Shown: in pieces, positions 16,285 to 24,794 of the stretch | Position numbering within the stretch: position 1 is the stretch's first letter | Layout of the letters: the number at the start of each line of letters is the position of its first letter | The notes under the pieces: generated by a model | Database searches by the model: none | What the model saw: only the letters and a program-made list of their open reading frames with translations | Told to the model about the DNA's origin: nothing | Program-made: the position numbers and the translations under genes | Assembly (NCBI RefSeq): GCF_016864375.1 | Contig: NZ_CP069358.1 | Location: 434,001-498,000, forward strand | DNA length: 64,000 nt | Reading direction: 5' to 3' | Origin: Microvirga sp. VF16 | Lineage (GTDB): Bacteria; Pseudomonadota; Alphaproteobacteria; Rhizobiales; Beijerinckiaceae

Positions 16285-19260
16285 TCAGTCCTCGTCTGCT
16301 CCACCCGTTCCAATGAGGATCTCGCGCTTGCCCGCATGGTTCGCAGGTCCGACGATGCCCTCGTTCTCCATCCGCTCCATCAGCGAGGCGGCGCGGTTGT
16401 AGCCGATCTGCAGCCTACGCTGGATGTAGCTCGTCGACGCCTTCTTGTGACGCAGCACGATCGACACCGCCTGATCGAACAGCTCGCCCGATCCCAGACC
16501 CATCTCGCTCTCGTCGAAGACCGGCGCCTCCACAGGCTCCTCTTGCTCCTCATCGTCAGCCGTAACCGCCTCCACATAAACGGGCTTGGCCTGACGTTTC
16601 AGGTGCGCCACTACCTTCTCCACCTCCACGTCCGAGACGAAGGGGCCGTGCACGCGAGCGATGCGTCCGCCACCCTGCATATGAAGCATGTCGCCCTGGC
16701 CCAGGAGCTGCTCGGCGCCCATTTCCCCTAAGATCGTGCGGCTGTCGATCTTCGACGTCACCTGGAACGAGATCCGGGTCGGGAAGTTCGCCTTGATCGT
16801 GCCGGTGATCACGTCCACCGACGGGCGCTGCGTCGCCAGGATGACGTGGATGCCGGCGGCGCGCGCCATCTGGGCCAGGCGCTGGATCGCGCCCTCGATC
16901 TCCTTACCGGCCACCATCATCAGGTCGGCCATCTCGTCTACGATCACCACGATGTAGGGCAGCGACGTGAGATCCATGACCTCTTCCGTGTACGTCAGTT
17001 CGCCTGTGGCCTTGTCGAAACCGGTCTGGACCGTTCGCGTAATGACTTCACCCTTTTCCCTGGCCTCGCTCACACGGGCATTGAAGCCGTCGATGTTGCG
17101 GACCCCGAGCTTCGCCATCTTCTTGTAGCGATCTTCCATCTCGCGCACCGCCCAACGCAAGGCGATGATCGCCTTCTTGGGATCGGTGACCACCGGCGTG
17201 AGCAGATGCGGGATGCCGTCGTAAACGCTCAATTCGAGCATCTTGGGATCGACCATGATCAGGCGGCATTCTTCCGGCGTAAAGCGGTAGAGCAGCGACA
17301 GGATCATGGTGTTGATCGCCACCGACTTGCCCGAGCCGGTGGTGCCGGCGACCAGGAGGTGCGGCATGCGGGCGAGATCAGTGATGACGGATTCTCCGCC
17401 GATGGTCTTGCCAAGGCAGAGGGGTAGTTTGTGTTTCGAGACCTCGAAATCTTCTGAGGCAAGCAGCTCGCGCAGGTACACCGTTTCGCGGGTCTCGTTC
17501 GGCAGCTCGATGCCAATGGCGTTGCGGCCTGGGATCACCGCCACGCGCGCGGACACGGCGCTCATGGAGCGCGCGATATCCTCCGAGAGCGCAATGACGC
17601 GAGATGACTTGATGCCGGGGGCCGGCTCGAATTCGTAGAGCGTGACCACCGGGCCTGGATGGACATGGATGACTTCGCCTTTGACGCCAAAGTCGCGGAT
17701 CACCTTCTCCAACCGTCCCGCCGTCTCTTCCAGGATGTCCTCGGTCAGCTCCGGTCCTTCGCGTTCCGGCGGCTCAGCCAGCAACGCAATGTCCGGCTTC
17801 TGGTACGACCAACCCTCTGGTGCACCGGCGTGGGAGATCGGATGCCCCCAGGTCGACGGAGCGATCTTGGGAAGGTCCACGATGGGACCGTCCACCTGAA
17901 GCGGTTGGATCAGGGCAATCTCGGTCTGGCCCGGCCCTGTCGCAGCGTCTGGCATGGGCACCTCCTCCATCTGCTCCTGAGCCAGGATAGCCGCCTGATC
18001 CGGTGCCGGAACAGGGACAGGGGCGACTGACGATGCGGGTTGGGGTGGAAGGGCAACCTCCTCCGTCTGCGGTTTCTTGCTCGCCGTCGGCCGAAATTCC
18101 TCGTAGAGAGCGAGGTATCCGAAATCGACCTCCTCCTCGATAGGATCCGACACGCTGGCACCCGGAACCGCAGGAGCCGCTTCCTCGTCCGCTGCGGCGG
18201 TGATCCTGGTCTCGATGGCCGCTTCCTGGATTTGCTCGGATGGCGGTGCCGCTTCGATGACGGCATTCTCCACTGCGGAAGCCCCATCCGGATTGACTCG
18301 GCCTTCGTTGGGGAGCTCGGCGGCGACGACGGTGGTCTCCAGCATCTGCCCCTCAGCAGGGGCGGCTGCCAGGGCTTGCAGATCCTCCACCGGGCGGACT
18401 CCAGTCATGCCATATGCAAGGCCCTGCCACGAGAACGAAACGGCCGCGGACGTCAAGCTGAAGGGCGTGGCGGCCGGTTCGAGATGAAGCTCCAGGTGTT
18501 GTTTCTCGTGAGGCGCCTCATCCGCGGCAGGGACCTGCTGTGGCAACGGAAGCCGTGTCGCCGTTTCGATCGTCCGACGTGCGGAACCAGTCGTCTCTCC
18601 ACGGTCTGCTGCGTCAGCCAAGGCAGCTTCCCTGTCGGCGAGCGATGCCAGCCGTTCTGAAACCGGATCCTTGGACGCCAGCGCCGACCGCAATTCCGCG
18701 ATCTGGCTTCTGATTGCCGGCTCGGGAGCCCCGATCGACTCCTCGCCGATAACGGAGCGGACGTGCTCGCCAGGTGAGTTGACGGCAGGAGCTGCGTGCC
18801 CCGGCTCCGGGGACGCGGGTTCGCCGTGGCCGTTGCGGGCCCGGATGACCTTGTCCGGCGTACGCGTGGCCTTCACGCCCTCGGCAAGAACAAAGGCCTG
18901 ACGCCATGGCGGCTCGTCACCTTCCGAGATCGGATCAGTTTCAGCATCCCTTCGAGCTTGCCTCAGCCGCACGATGTTGGTCATCTCGGGGGCATCTTCC
19001 TCTCCGGGCAGAGGTGGCGGGCAGAAGGGCGGCTTACGGGTCGAATGCATGATCTCGAACGCTGCTACTGAGAGATGATCAGCCGTGATGATTCCGGCAT
19101 TGGCATGACTCTGGGGGGAAACTCTAAACAGAGGGTTAGGCTTTGCGGCGACCCATCCTGCCGGTCGGTCTTGCTGAAGAAATTGTCTCGGGATCCCAAT
19201 TGGATTGAAATCTAGGAAATGGGGACTACGGCAGTTCTCGATCGGGCGGATTGAGGCCAA
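16285..19260 (-). CDS. ftsK: FtsK/SpoIIIE DNA translocase without membrane domain
   Basis: A 991-residue FtsK-type protein. The motor domain occupies about residues 530-900, with Walker A GTTGSGKS near residue 640, the RLIMVDPKMLELS strand, and the VIVDEMADLMM Walker B. The C-terminal winged-helix gamma domain (YIQRRLQIGYNRAASLMERME) reads KOPS sites. FtsK pumps DNA through the division septum and activates XerCD at dif. The usual four-helix membrane anchor is absent: the N-terminal 500 residues are Ala/Pro/Glu-rich linker. It thus resembles the soluble second FtsK seen in many alphaproteobacteria. The true start may be the ATG at 18984 (MTNIVRLRQARR), giving about 899 residues, since residues before it look less conserved. 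Confidence 0.93.
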   Translation of the reverse strand: MASIRPIENCRSPHFLDFNPIGIPRQFLQQDRPAGWVAAKPNPLFRVSPQSHANAGIITADHLSVAAFEIMHSTRKPPFCPPPLPGEEDAPEMTNIVRLRQARRDAETDPISEGDEPPWRQAFVLAEGVKATRTPDKVIRARNGHGEPASPEPGHAAPAVNSPGEHVRSVIGEESIGAPEPAIRSQIAELRSALASKDPVSERLASLADREAALADAADRGETTGSARRTIETATRLPLPQQVPAADEAPHEKQHLELHLEPAATPFSLTSAAVSFSWQGLAYGMTGVRPVEDLQALAAAPAEGQMLETTVVAAELPNEGRVNPDGASAVENAVIEAAPPSEQIQEAAIETRITAAADEEAAPAVPGASVSDPIEEEVDFGYLALYEEFRPTASKKPQTEEVALPPQPASSVAPVPVPAPDQAAILAQEQMEEVPMPDAATGPGQTEIALIQPLQVDGPIVDLPKIAPSTWGHPISHAGAPEGWSYQKPDIALLAEPPEREGPELTEDILEETAGRLEKVIRDFGVKGEVIHVHPGPVVTLYEFEPAPGIKSSRVIALSEDIARSMSAVSARVAVIPGRNAIGIELPNETRETVYLRELLASEDFEVSKHKLPLCLGKTIGGESVITDLARMPHLLVAGTTGSGKSVAINTMILSLLYRFTPEECRLIMVDPKMLELSVYDGIPHLLTPVVTDPKKAIIALRWAVREMEDRYKKMAKLGVRNIDGFNARVSEAREKGEVITRTVQTGFDKATGELTYTEEVMDLTSLPYIVVIVDEMADLMMVAGKEIEGAIQRLAQMARAAGIHVILATQRPSVDVITGTIKANFPTRISFQVTSKIDSRTILGEMGAEQLLGQGDMLHMQGGGRIARVHGPFVSDVEVEKVVAHLKRQAKPVYVEAVTADDEEQEEPVEAPVFDESEMGLGSGELFDQAVSIVLRHKKASTSYIQRRLQIGYNRAASLMERMENEGIVGPANHAGKREILIGTGGADED

Positions 19261-20398
19261 GCGCTTTTAGGCCTGTCACCTTTGTTTGATCGCACTCCCG
19301 GGTCGGTGCTTCACTTCGAGATCTGCCATTGGTCTCGTCCTGTACGGGATCGGGAGAGTGAGGCAGCTCAATCTGTCACGCGTCCTGATCGCATACGACG
19401 CGACCGGCACAAGGGGCCTAGCGAACTGGATCCGTTGCGAACTCGCGTTTCGTTAATCGGCTGCAACAGCTTTCAAAAATCATCGGCTGAAGCATCAAGG
19501 GCTTGAGGAGTATGGTACAGCGCCAAAGCGGCACTTGAAGTGGCTGTGCTCGACGCTTGCAAGCGATCTCTTGCAAGTCAGGTGATGCAGGAAAGTCTCA
19601 GCCCGGCGCTGCGTTAATGCGCGTGCTGAATCAGACTTGATCTGCCCGAGCCGGTCTGCGCCTATGCATCGCTCGAATTCCAGTTTCTGTCCAATGCTGT
19701 CCCTGTCCGTCGCTCTTGCTATCGCTGTACTCACTGCTGGATTTGCGGTGGCTTTTGCCCTTGGGATCGACAGCCTTCGGAGCGTTCGCTCGAGAATGAG
19801 CAAAAGCCTGTGACCATCCCTCAGCTGGAAAGTCGCCTCATCGGGCGGCGTTGACGCTCTGGTTGGCAGGCCTAGATCCAAAGCGTGATGTCATTCCCTT
19901 GGCACGCAGACGCCCTGGCTGATGGATCGAGCGACCTATCGCCGGGGCGTTTCTATTTCGGGGCTACTCCTGAAAGCAGAGAGGGCGCGGTTCAGGACCA
20001 ACGACCCTCCCCTCTTGCTCAGTTGCGGATGGGCAGGGACCGCTTAGTCTATGAGACGTGGCTCAAGTAGTTGCCCCTACGGGAGTTACGGCGCTCCAGC
20101 TGAGAGTTAAGGCGAACCTCTCTCGGCTGGGGCGTTTCATTTTAGGCTCGACCTGCCGAGCAGTGCGCCATGCTGCCACGCCTCGCTCGAAGCGCTTGTC
20201 ACTCCGGCAAATCAGCTCAGTCTGATCACAGCTGCCTATCGGCGACAGCTATCGACGAGCCCCGGGAGTTGGCACGGATGGACTGCCCTCCCGGGCTCCT
20301 CGTCGACTTGGCGCGATACCGGATTTGCCGGCTTTCTCAGCCGCAAAGCCCCAAGCCAGCCTGCTCTCCTACAAAAGGCCTTCCGCCGTAGTAGGATC
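19261..20398. other. Long intergenic stretch, mostly unexplained
   Basis: About 1.1 kb between ftsK and a PilZ gene. Frames of 60-130 codons exist on both strands but none has recognisable homology. The only stretch I think may be coding is a 39-codon hydrophobic frame at 19694. Confidence 0.4.
19694..19813 (+). CDS. Possible small single-pass membrane peptide
   Basis: A 39-codon frame from ATG to TGA. Residues 2-24 are strongly hydrophobic (LSLSVALAIAVLTAGFAVAF), followed by a basic tail (RSVRSRMSKSL). This layout, a transmembrane helix with positive residues after it, is typical of small membrane proteins. No clear ribosome site precedes it and I know no family, so it may be chance. Confidence 0.3.
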   Translation: MLSLSVALAIAVLTAGFAVAFALGIDSLRSVRSRMSKSL

Positions 20399-20665
20399 GT
20401 GTGCATGCCCTTTGGACCGCCCGAGCGTCGTTCGAGTGAGCGCTTCCCCACCCACCTGAAAGGATGGATCGCGGACAAGACGACTCCGGCACCAATTGAA
20501 TGCGCCATTTGGGACCTGTCGACGACTGGCGTGCGTCTCGTGGTGTCTGAGCCAGCCGCCATTCCCTTGGAGTTTCAGCTACAGATCCCAGACCACGAGG
20601 CAACCGCTCGGGTGCGCTTGGTCTGGACAGACGGGGTCCATTATGGGGCGACATTCACGGATTGA
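20399..20665 (+). CDS. PilZ-domain protein
   Basis: An 88-residue stand-alone PilZ domain. The RRSSERF stretch (residues 10-16) and the DLSTTGVRL motif (about 39-47) correspond to the RxxxR and D/NxSxxG elements that bind cyclic di-GMP. The first motif is slightly atypical here. Small PilZ proteins act as c-di-GMP receptors that pass the signal to motility or polysaccharide machinery. Start may be the GTG at 20399 or the ATG at 20405. No partner gene is adjacent. Confidence 0.85.
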   Translation: MCMPFGPPERRSSERFPTHLKGWIADKTTPAPIECAIWDLSTTGVRLVVSEPAAIPLEFQLQIPDHEATARVRLVWTDGVHYGATFTD

Positions 20666-20821
20666 GGGGAGAACCCGACCAAGTCCAACGATGAGAGGGT
20701 TGAGGGTCCTGGGCTTGGCCGGGAGTACGGTCGGGCAACCGGTGTTCTAAGGTGCAGGGCGACGACTGAACCATCTGTGAATGCCGATCAGCATCCCGTG
20801 CGGAGTTCAGTGAAGGGGGTG

Positions 20822-21085
20822 TCAGCGCTCCCAGGCGTCGCCATGCCGATTGTTGGTTTTTATCGGTGGATCGCCGAGCCAAGCACAAAGATCCTCCAAC
20901 GAGGCGAAGACATGTTCGAGCTCAGCGAAGGGTGTTGGCCTGCGGGCTGGAGGGACATCCTCAAGCAGTTCGGCTGTCCAGGTGTAAGGCTGGTAGGAGC
21001 TATTGCGCACCACACTGCCCACAACCTCTCCGTTCAGGAGGAGGTCATAGGCGCCGGGCGCCAGCTGGATCAGGCTGTAGGTCAT
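20822..21085 (-). CDS. Small hypothetical protein, copy A of a paralogous pair
   Basis: An 87-residue protein starting MTYSLIQLAPGAYDLLLNGE. It has a second copy at 23882-24145 that shares the first 18 residues exactly and, further on, TWTAELLED and CAWLG-PP. The pattern looks like a small all-beta N-terminal half that carries a backbone for a tyrosine/aspartate-rich turn, followed by a helix near the C-terminus. No family is known to me. It lies just downstream of the intact CYTH-like gene in the same orientation (56-bp gap), so the two may be co-transcribed. Confidence 0.7.
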   Translation of the reverse strand: MTYSLIQLAPGAYDLLLNGEVVGSVVRNSSYQPYTWTAELLEDVPPARRPTPFAELEHVFASLEDLCAWLGDPPIKTNNRHGDAWER

Positions 21086-21141
21086 CCGGATTCATATCAG
21101 AGGCAGGCTGTCAATCAATCCACTCATAGGCTCTTGCGATA

Positions 21142-21819
21142 TCAGCGCCCTTGTGGCTGCAACGAACGGGCGAGTTCCCGGATCACACTGTCCTCAATGT
21201 TAAGCCGGTCGAATTCCTGTTCGGCCTCAGGATCTAGGGCCGGCTCGAATGTCTCGGGCGCACGCGCCGCCGGAGATGGACGCGGCTGGGGCTCGCCAGC
21301 GCGGTTATCCAAGGTATCGAGCAGGCTGTTGAGGGCCGCATCCGTGACCTCCACTTCTGGAAGTGATGGCAGACCAGCGAGGGCGATGACGCGGGACTTG
21401 TAGCTGGGATCAGTGGTGACCTCAGGCCCGAACCAAGCCGGGGGCTGGAACTTTCGCGCTGCCTTGTCTTGCTTGAACACAATGGTGATCAGATCAAGCG
21501 GTCCCGGACTGATGAAGCGATGAATGGCGGCGGTGTGGGAACCAATGTCCACACTAACATTCTGGAGTTCGACCTGTCCGGTGGCCAGCTCGAGCAGAGC
21601 TTCGGCCTGCAGACGGGAGATCGCAGCCAGGTCCTTGAGCGGTTCGGTTGACGGCTGGGAGACTAAGACGAGATGCCCTGCATCGCCTTCCAGCAGGACG
21701 TGGGTGCTGCGGCTTGGTCCTTCGGGGAAGTAGCCCTGCCGGACGAGCTGACCTCCCCTCTCCCTCTCGATCAGTCGAGCCAGGGCGGAGGCGAGCAGAA
21801 AGACACGAGTGGCGCTCAT
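21142..21819 (-). CDS. CYTH-fold-like protein, intact copy
   Basis: A 225-residue protein. The first half (VFLLASALARLIERERG, then VRQGYFPEGPSRSTHVLLEGDAGHLVL) follows the strand order of CYTH proteins (IRQGYL, R-R, G-YLT). Then comes PLDLITIVF and PAWFGPEVTTDPSY, which resembles the CYTH end motif W-G-EVT-D--Y. In place of the catalytic EIERKFLV start it has MSATRVFLLAS, so the EXEXK metal site is missing and triphosphate chemistry is unlikely. The C-terminal 70 residues are a Pro/Ala/Glu-rich linker ending in a short helix. The nearest relative is the amber-interrupted gene at 13929. The ATG at 21819 is preferred over 21837 because it matches that copy. Confidence 0.65.
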   Translation of the reverse strand: MSATRVFLLASALARLIERERGGQLVRQGYFPEGPSRSTHVLLEGDAGHLVLVSQPSTEPLKDLAAISRLQAEALLELATGQVELQNVSVDIGSHTAAIHRFISPGPLDLITIVFKQDKAARKFQPPAWFGPEVTTDPSYKSRVIALAGLPSLPEVEVTDAALNSLLDTLDNRAGEPQPRPSPAARAPETFEPALDPEAEQEFDRLNIEDSVIRELARSLQPQGR

Positions 21820-21986
21820 CGGGTCAGCCCTCCACAAAGGGTGCTGCTGGTCGATCCAGCGGATACCAGGTTAGGGTGCAACGTCGGGCAGGGATAGACA
21901 GTTCATCCCGATCTGCGTCCGACACACGCTGGCGATTAACAGAGCGCTTCGATGAGCGCCCCTGATTACCTTGGATGCCTCCTGAG

Positions 21987-22808
21987 TCAGCCTCTGATCA
22001 GGTGTTGGGCGTTGATGAGGGGGCGATCGGCGGTCCGGAGGTTCTCGCTTGCCCACATGGCAGCCTGAGTTCGATTGGCCGCTCCAATCTTGCGGAGGAT
22101 GGATTTCACGTGGACCTTGATGGTGGCCTCCGTGATGTCGAGCTTTCGTGCGATGACCTTATTCGCCTCACCCCCCATGAGAGACTGGAGGATCACCATC
22201 TCTCTCGGTGAGAGTTTGCCTGCTCTCGGATCAGAAGAGGTTAACTCCGTTGCCGATGAGCCCTGAGCCGCACTTGAAGTCGCAGGTACCTGATTGAGAA
22301 GCGCCTGAAGCGTTGCCCCAGGCAAAACCTGTTCGCCCAACATTGTCAGTTCAAGGATGTTTATCAGGACCTCGCGCTCTCCGGTCGCGGCGCAGAAACT
22401 ATCGACCTCCCTCGAGACCGCAAGACGGATCAGGCCAAGATCAAAGCTGTTGGCGATCAGCACAACACGGGCCGTCGGATTCTGGCGCTTGGCTGCGTCA
22501 AGAAACGCCAGCGTCTGGTCAGACGATCCGCTGGCATCAACAATAAACAGCGCCAGTTTTGCGCCAATCTCATCCGACAGAGCGGCATCCTCGTGGCGAT
22601 CAACCACGGCAAAGCGTGTACCGGCTAGCAGATGGGTGAGACCTGCGCGCAGCAACGAACTGCCGCCGAGCAACATAGTTTCAATAACGGGATTTGACGC
22701 GCCGGAAGCGGCGGCTGTTTCCACAACCGGATCCGCGGCGCAGCCGTATTCATCTCTCAACATTCCCCGCCCCCTGAAGCCCACCTCGCGCACGCGCGGC
22801 ACGTTCAT
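21987..22808 (-). CDS. LuxR/NarL-type regulator with degenerate receiver domain
   Basis: A 273-residue protein. A response-regulator-like domain spans about residues 42-165 and a LuxR-type helix-turn-helix about 205-260 (KLSPREMVILQSLMGGEANKVIA, then ATIKVHVKSILRKI). The acidic pair that normally follows the first strand is replaced by Gly-Gly-Ser (MLLGGSSLLRAG, 46-57). The expected phosphorylation Asp is present (Asp91 in IVDASG), but the conserved Lys late in the domain is not evident. This suggests a pseudo-receiver that works without phosphorylation. No histidine kinase is adjacent. Start could be 22808 or 22763. Confidence 0.82.
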   Translation of the reverse strand: MNVPRVREVGFRGRGMLRDEYGCAADPVVETAAASGASNPVIETMLLGGSSLLRAGLTHLLAGTRFAVVDRHEDAALSDEIGAKLALFIVDASGSSDQTLAFLDAAKRQNPTARVVLIANSFDLGLIRLAVSREVDSFCAATGEREVLINILELTMLGEQVLPGATLQALLNQVPATSSAAQGSSATELTSSDPRAGKLSPREMVILQSLMGGEANKVIARKLDITEATIKVHVKSILRKIGAANRTQAAMWASENLRTADRPLINAQHLIRG

Positions 22809-22994
22809 CTATGAAGATGAAGAACCGGGACCGGATCAAGAGGTAGGCTGCCCGGTTTAGCCACTAAGGAGTAAACGTTACTCCGTAAGAATGCTGAAGC
22901 GTTAGACTCGTCTGAGGACGGTTATTGGTGAGGCCTCTGTCGAAAGTTCGCATAGACACAGGGGTGCTAATCTCTTTGCCGAGAAGGACAGGGT

Positions 22995-23411
22995 TTAGGG
23001 CCAGCCATGCAGCGGTGCTGATGCGGAACCCGATCTCGAATCCAACTTGCAAGGAAGAGTTCGCTCTGTCGCCACTCCGCAAGCTCGTCTTCCGTTTGGG
23101 CGTGCTGTCGAAATGCGCTCGTGGAAGCGTGTTTGGGCCTCCTTAAGCAGACGGCGTTTTCGGGCAAGGGGTTGAGAGGCCATTGAGGTGTCGTTCACAA
23201 CGGCGGCAGCTGCCGCGTACAAATCGGCGGTTGCGGCATCTAACCCGGGATCTCGCTCGAACAGAACGACAAGGCTTGCCAGGTGTTGTCTGAGCAGCGT
23301 CTGCAAGTCACGAAGATAGGGCTGGTCTCCCCCGAACTCGATGGCTTTCACAGTCGGGGAGATGAAGGCCAACTTTTCTTCAAGCGTATCGGTGAAACTT
23401 TTCTCCGCCAT
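22995..23411 (-). CDS. Small helical hypothetical, copy A of a paralogous pair
   Basis: A 138-residue protein (start MAEKSFTDTLEEKLAFISP). It is predicted mainly helical, with the signature ERDPGLDAATADLYAAAAAVV and LARKRRLLKEAQTRFHERIS. The protein at 37988-38347 shares this pattern (ERNPGLEAAIGDLYAAAEALV, MARKLRLLVDAHRRFRDQLS). The two define a small family in this genome with no function I know. The ATG at 23411 is chosen because the other copy starts at the equivalent place; an in-frame ATG at 23471 adds 20 residues. The C-terminal 30 residues have no counterpart in the second copy. Confidence 0.65.
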   Translation of the reverse strand: MAEKSFTDTLEEKLAFISPTVKAIEFGGDQPYLRDLQTLLRQHLASLVVLFERDPGLDAATADLYAAAAAVVNDTSMASQPLARKRRLLKEAQTRFHERISTARPNGRRACGVATERTLPCKLDSRSGSASAPLHGWP

Positions 23412-23471
23412 GAGCAACCGTCTCCAGGTAAGAGGAAGCCCGCCCAGCTCTGCGTTCGCAGGTGAAAGCAT

Positions 23472-23881
23472 GCGCTTGCATGGTTAACCAACAGTTTCGA
23501 TCAGCGGAGGAAGGCAACACAACAATGGCCTGCCATCATTCCACCGCGATGTGATCAGCCACACTGCCGTTTTCCTGATCCTACGATCATATTCCTCCGG
23601 CGATATCGGTACCTATCGCAGGCGCCTTGGGAGGTCCGGTGCTCGGGCTTCGGGAGCGTTCTCGTTCGACCGCCGTTGTCGCTCATCGGAGGCAGGATAG
23701 GTTAGGGATGCAGTGTTGCAACCGGCATCGCATGGCCCTGACTGGAGTTTGGAAGAGGCTTCGCTGATCGTGACCGTCTGACGGCGTGTGTCGGATATCA
23801 ATCTGGGATGAAGCACCCAATTTAGATCCCGTACGTCTTCGTTGGGAATTCGCAGTCCGCTCTGCAAGGGTTCATTTGAGG
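23472..23881. other. Intergenic, nothing recognised
   Basis: About 400 bp. Frames on the minus strand continue out of the adjacent gene in the wrong frame and show no homology. Confidence 0.4.
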
Positions 23882-24145
23882 TCAACGAGCGGTCGAGCTG
23901 CGTCCAAAGTTGCTCTGCACAGGCGGATTGCCAAGCCAAGCACACACCTCTTCTAAGGTTGCGAAGTCGTGCTCGACGTTCTTGAACGGAGCTGGTCTCC
24001 TGGTCCTGGGCAGATCCTCGAGCAGCTCGGCTGTCCACGTCGTGTTGGTACTGCGGTGGCCAGCTCTGACTATGCTGCCCATCACTTGCCCGTTCAGGAG
24101 GAGATCATAGGCGCCGGGAGCGAGTTGGATCAGGCTGTAGGTCAT
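23882..24145 (-). CDS. Small hypothetical protein, copy B of a paralogous pair
   Basis: An 87-residue protein nearly identical over its first 25 residues to the product at 20822-21085 (both start MTYSLIQLAPGAYDLLLNG). It then shares TWTAELLEDLPR-RRPAPF and CAWLGNPP. The tail differs. Conserved length and the strongest identity at the N-terminus favour two true genes rather than chance frames. There is no CYTH-like gene beside this copy. No function is known. Confidence 0.7.
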   Translation of the reverse strand: MTYSLIQLAPGAYDLLLNGQVMGSIVRAGHRSTNTTWTAELLEDLPRTRRPAPFKNVEHDFATLEEVCAWLGNPPVQSNFGRSSTAR

Positions 24146-24252
24146 GCTGGGTCTGAGAAATCAATCCGTTAGCTATGAAGGATGCACCCATCCGGCGCTG
24201 CCGGTCAGGTGCAGATGCTTGATATAACCGCATCAAGGCGAGGAGCCTAGCC

Positions 24253-24783
24253 TCACCACCACAAGCCAGCCCCTTCAGGCAAGAACGTGCCGTAGGTTCC
24301 GTGGGCGTAGATCAGCGGCCGTGTGGTTGACCGCAAGGTGATGTCTGCCACGGTTCCGAAGAAGACGCTGTGCGTTGCCATCTTTACGACTTCGGTTAGA
24401 CGGCAGTCGAAGCTGACGAGAGCTCCCGCAAGTACCGGGGCACCGGTCAGCAGAGGCGACCATTCGCCCACGGTAAAGCGCTCCTCGCCCTTAAGTCCGG
24501 TTTCTCCCGAAAAGCAACGAGCGATGCTGTCCTGACCGCTCGCCAGCAGGTTCACAGAAAAGCGGCCGCTCGCGCGGATAGGCTCGTGAGCACTGGCCCC
24601 GGAATTGATGCACACCAGAAGCGTAGGCGGATCCGCCGAGACGGAGCACACGGCCGTTGCCGCAAGCCCGACCCGGCGGCCCTCGTGTTCCGTCGCGATG
24701 ATTGCAACACCTCCGGCCAAGTGGCGCATGGCCTGTTTGAAATCATCTGAGGAGGCCATTGAACTCTCGCGTTGCCCTTGCAT
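24253..24783 (-). CDS. Flavin reductase of a two-component monooxygenase
   Basis: A 176-residue protein of the HpaC/NtaB-type flavin reductase family: FKQAMRHLAGGVAIIAT at the start, the flavin-binding GLAATAVCSVSADPPTLLVC (about 38-57), and GTYGTF near the end. It uses NAD(P)H to make reduced FMN. It follows the monooxygenase gene with an 11-bp gap, so it should supply FMNH2 to that enzyme. Start at 24759 (MASSDDFKQ) is possible. Confidence 0.9.
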   Translation of the reverse strand: MQGQRESSMASSDDFKQAMRHLAGGVAIIATEHEGRRVGLAATAVCSVSADPPTLLVCINSGASAHEPIRASGRFSVNLLASGQDSIARCFSGETGLKGEERFTVGEWSPLLTGAPVLAGALVSFDCRLTEVVKMATHSVFFGTVADITLRSTTRPLIYAHGTYGTFLPEGAGLWW

Positions 24784-24794
24784 CGCAGCGGCGT

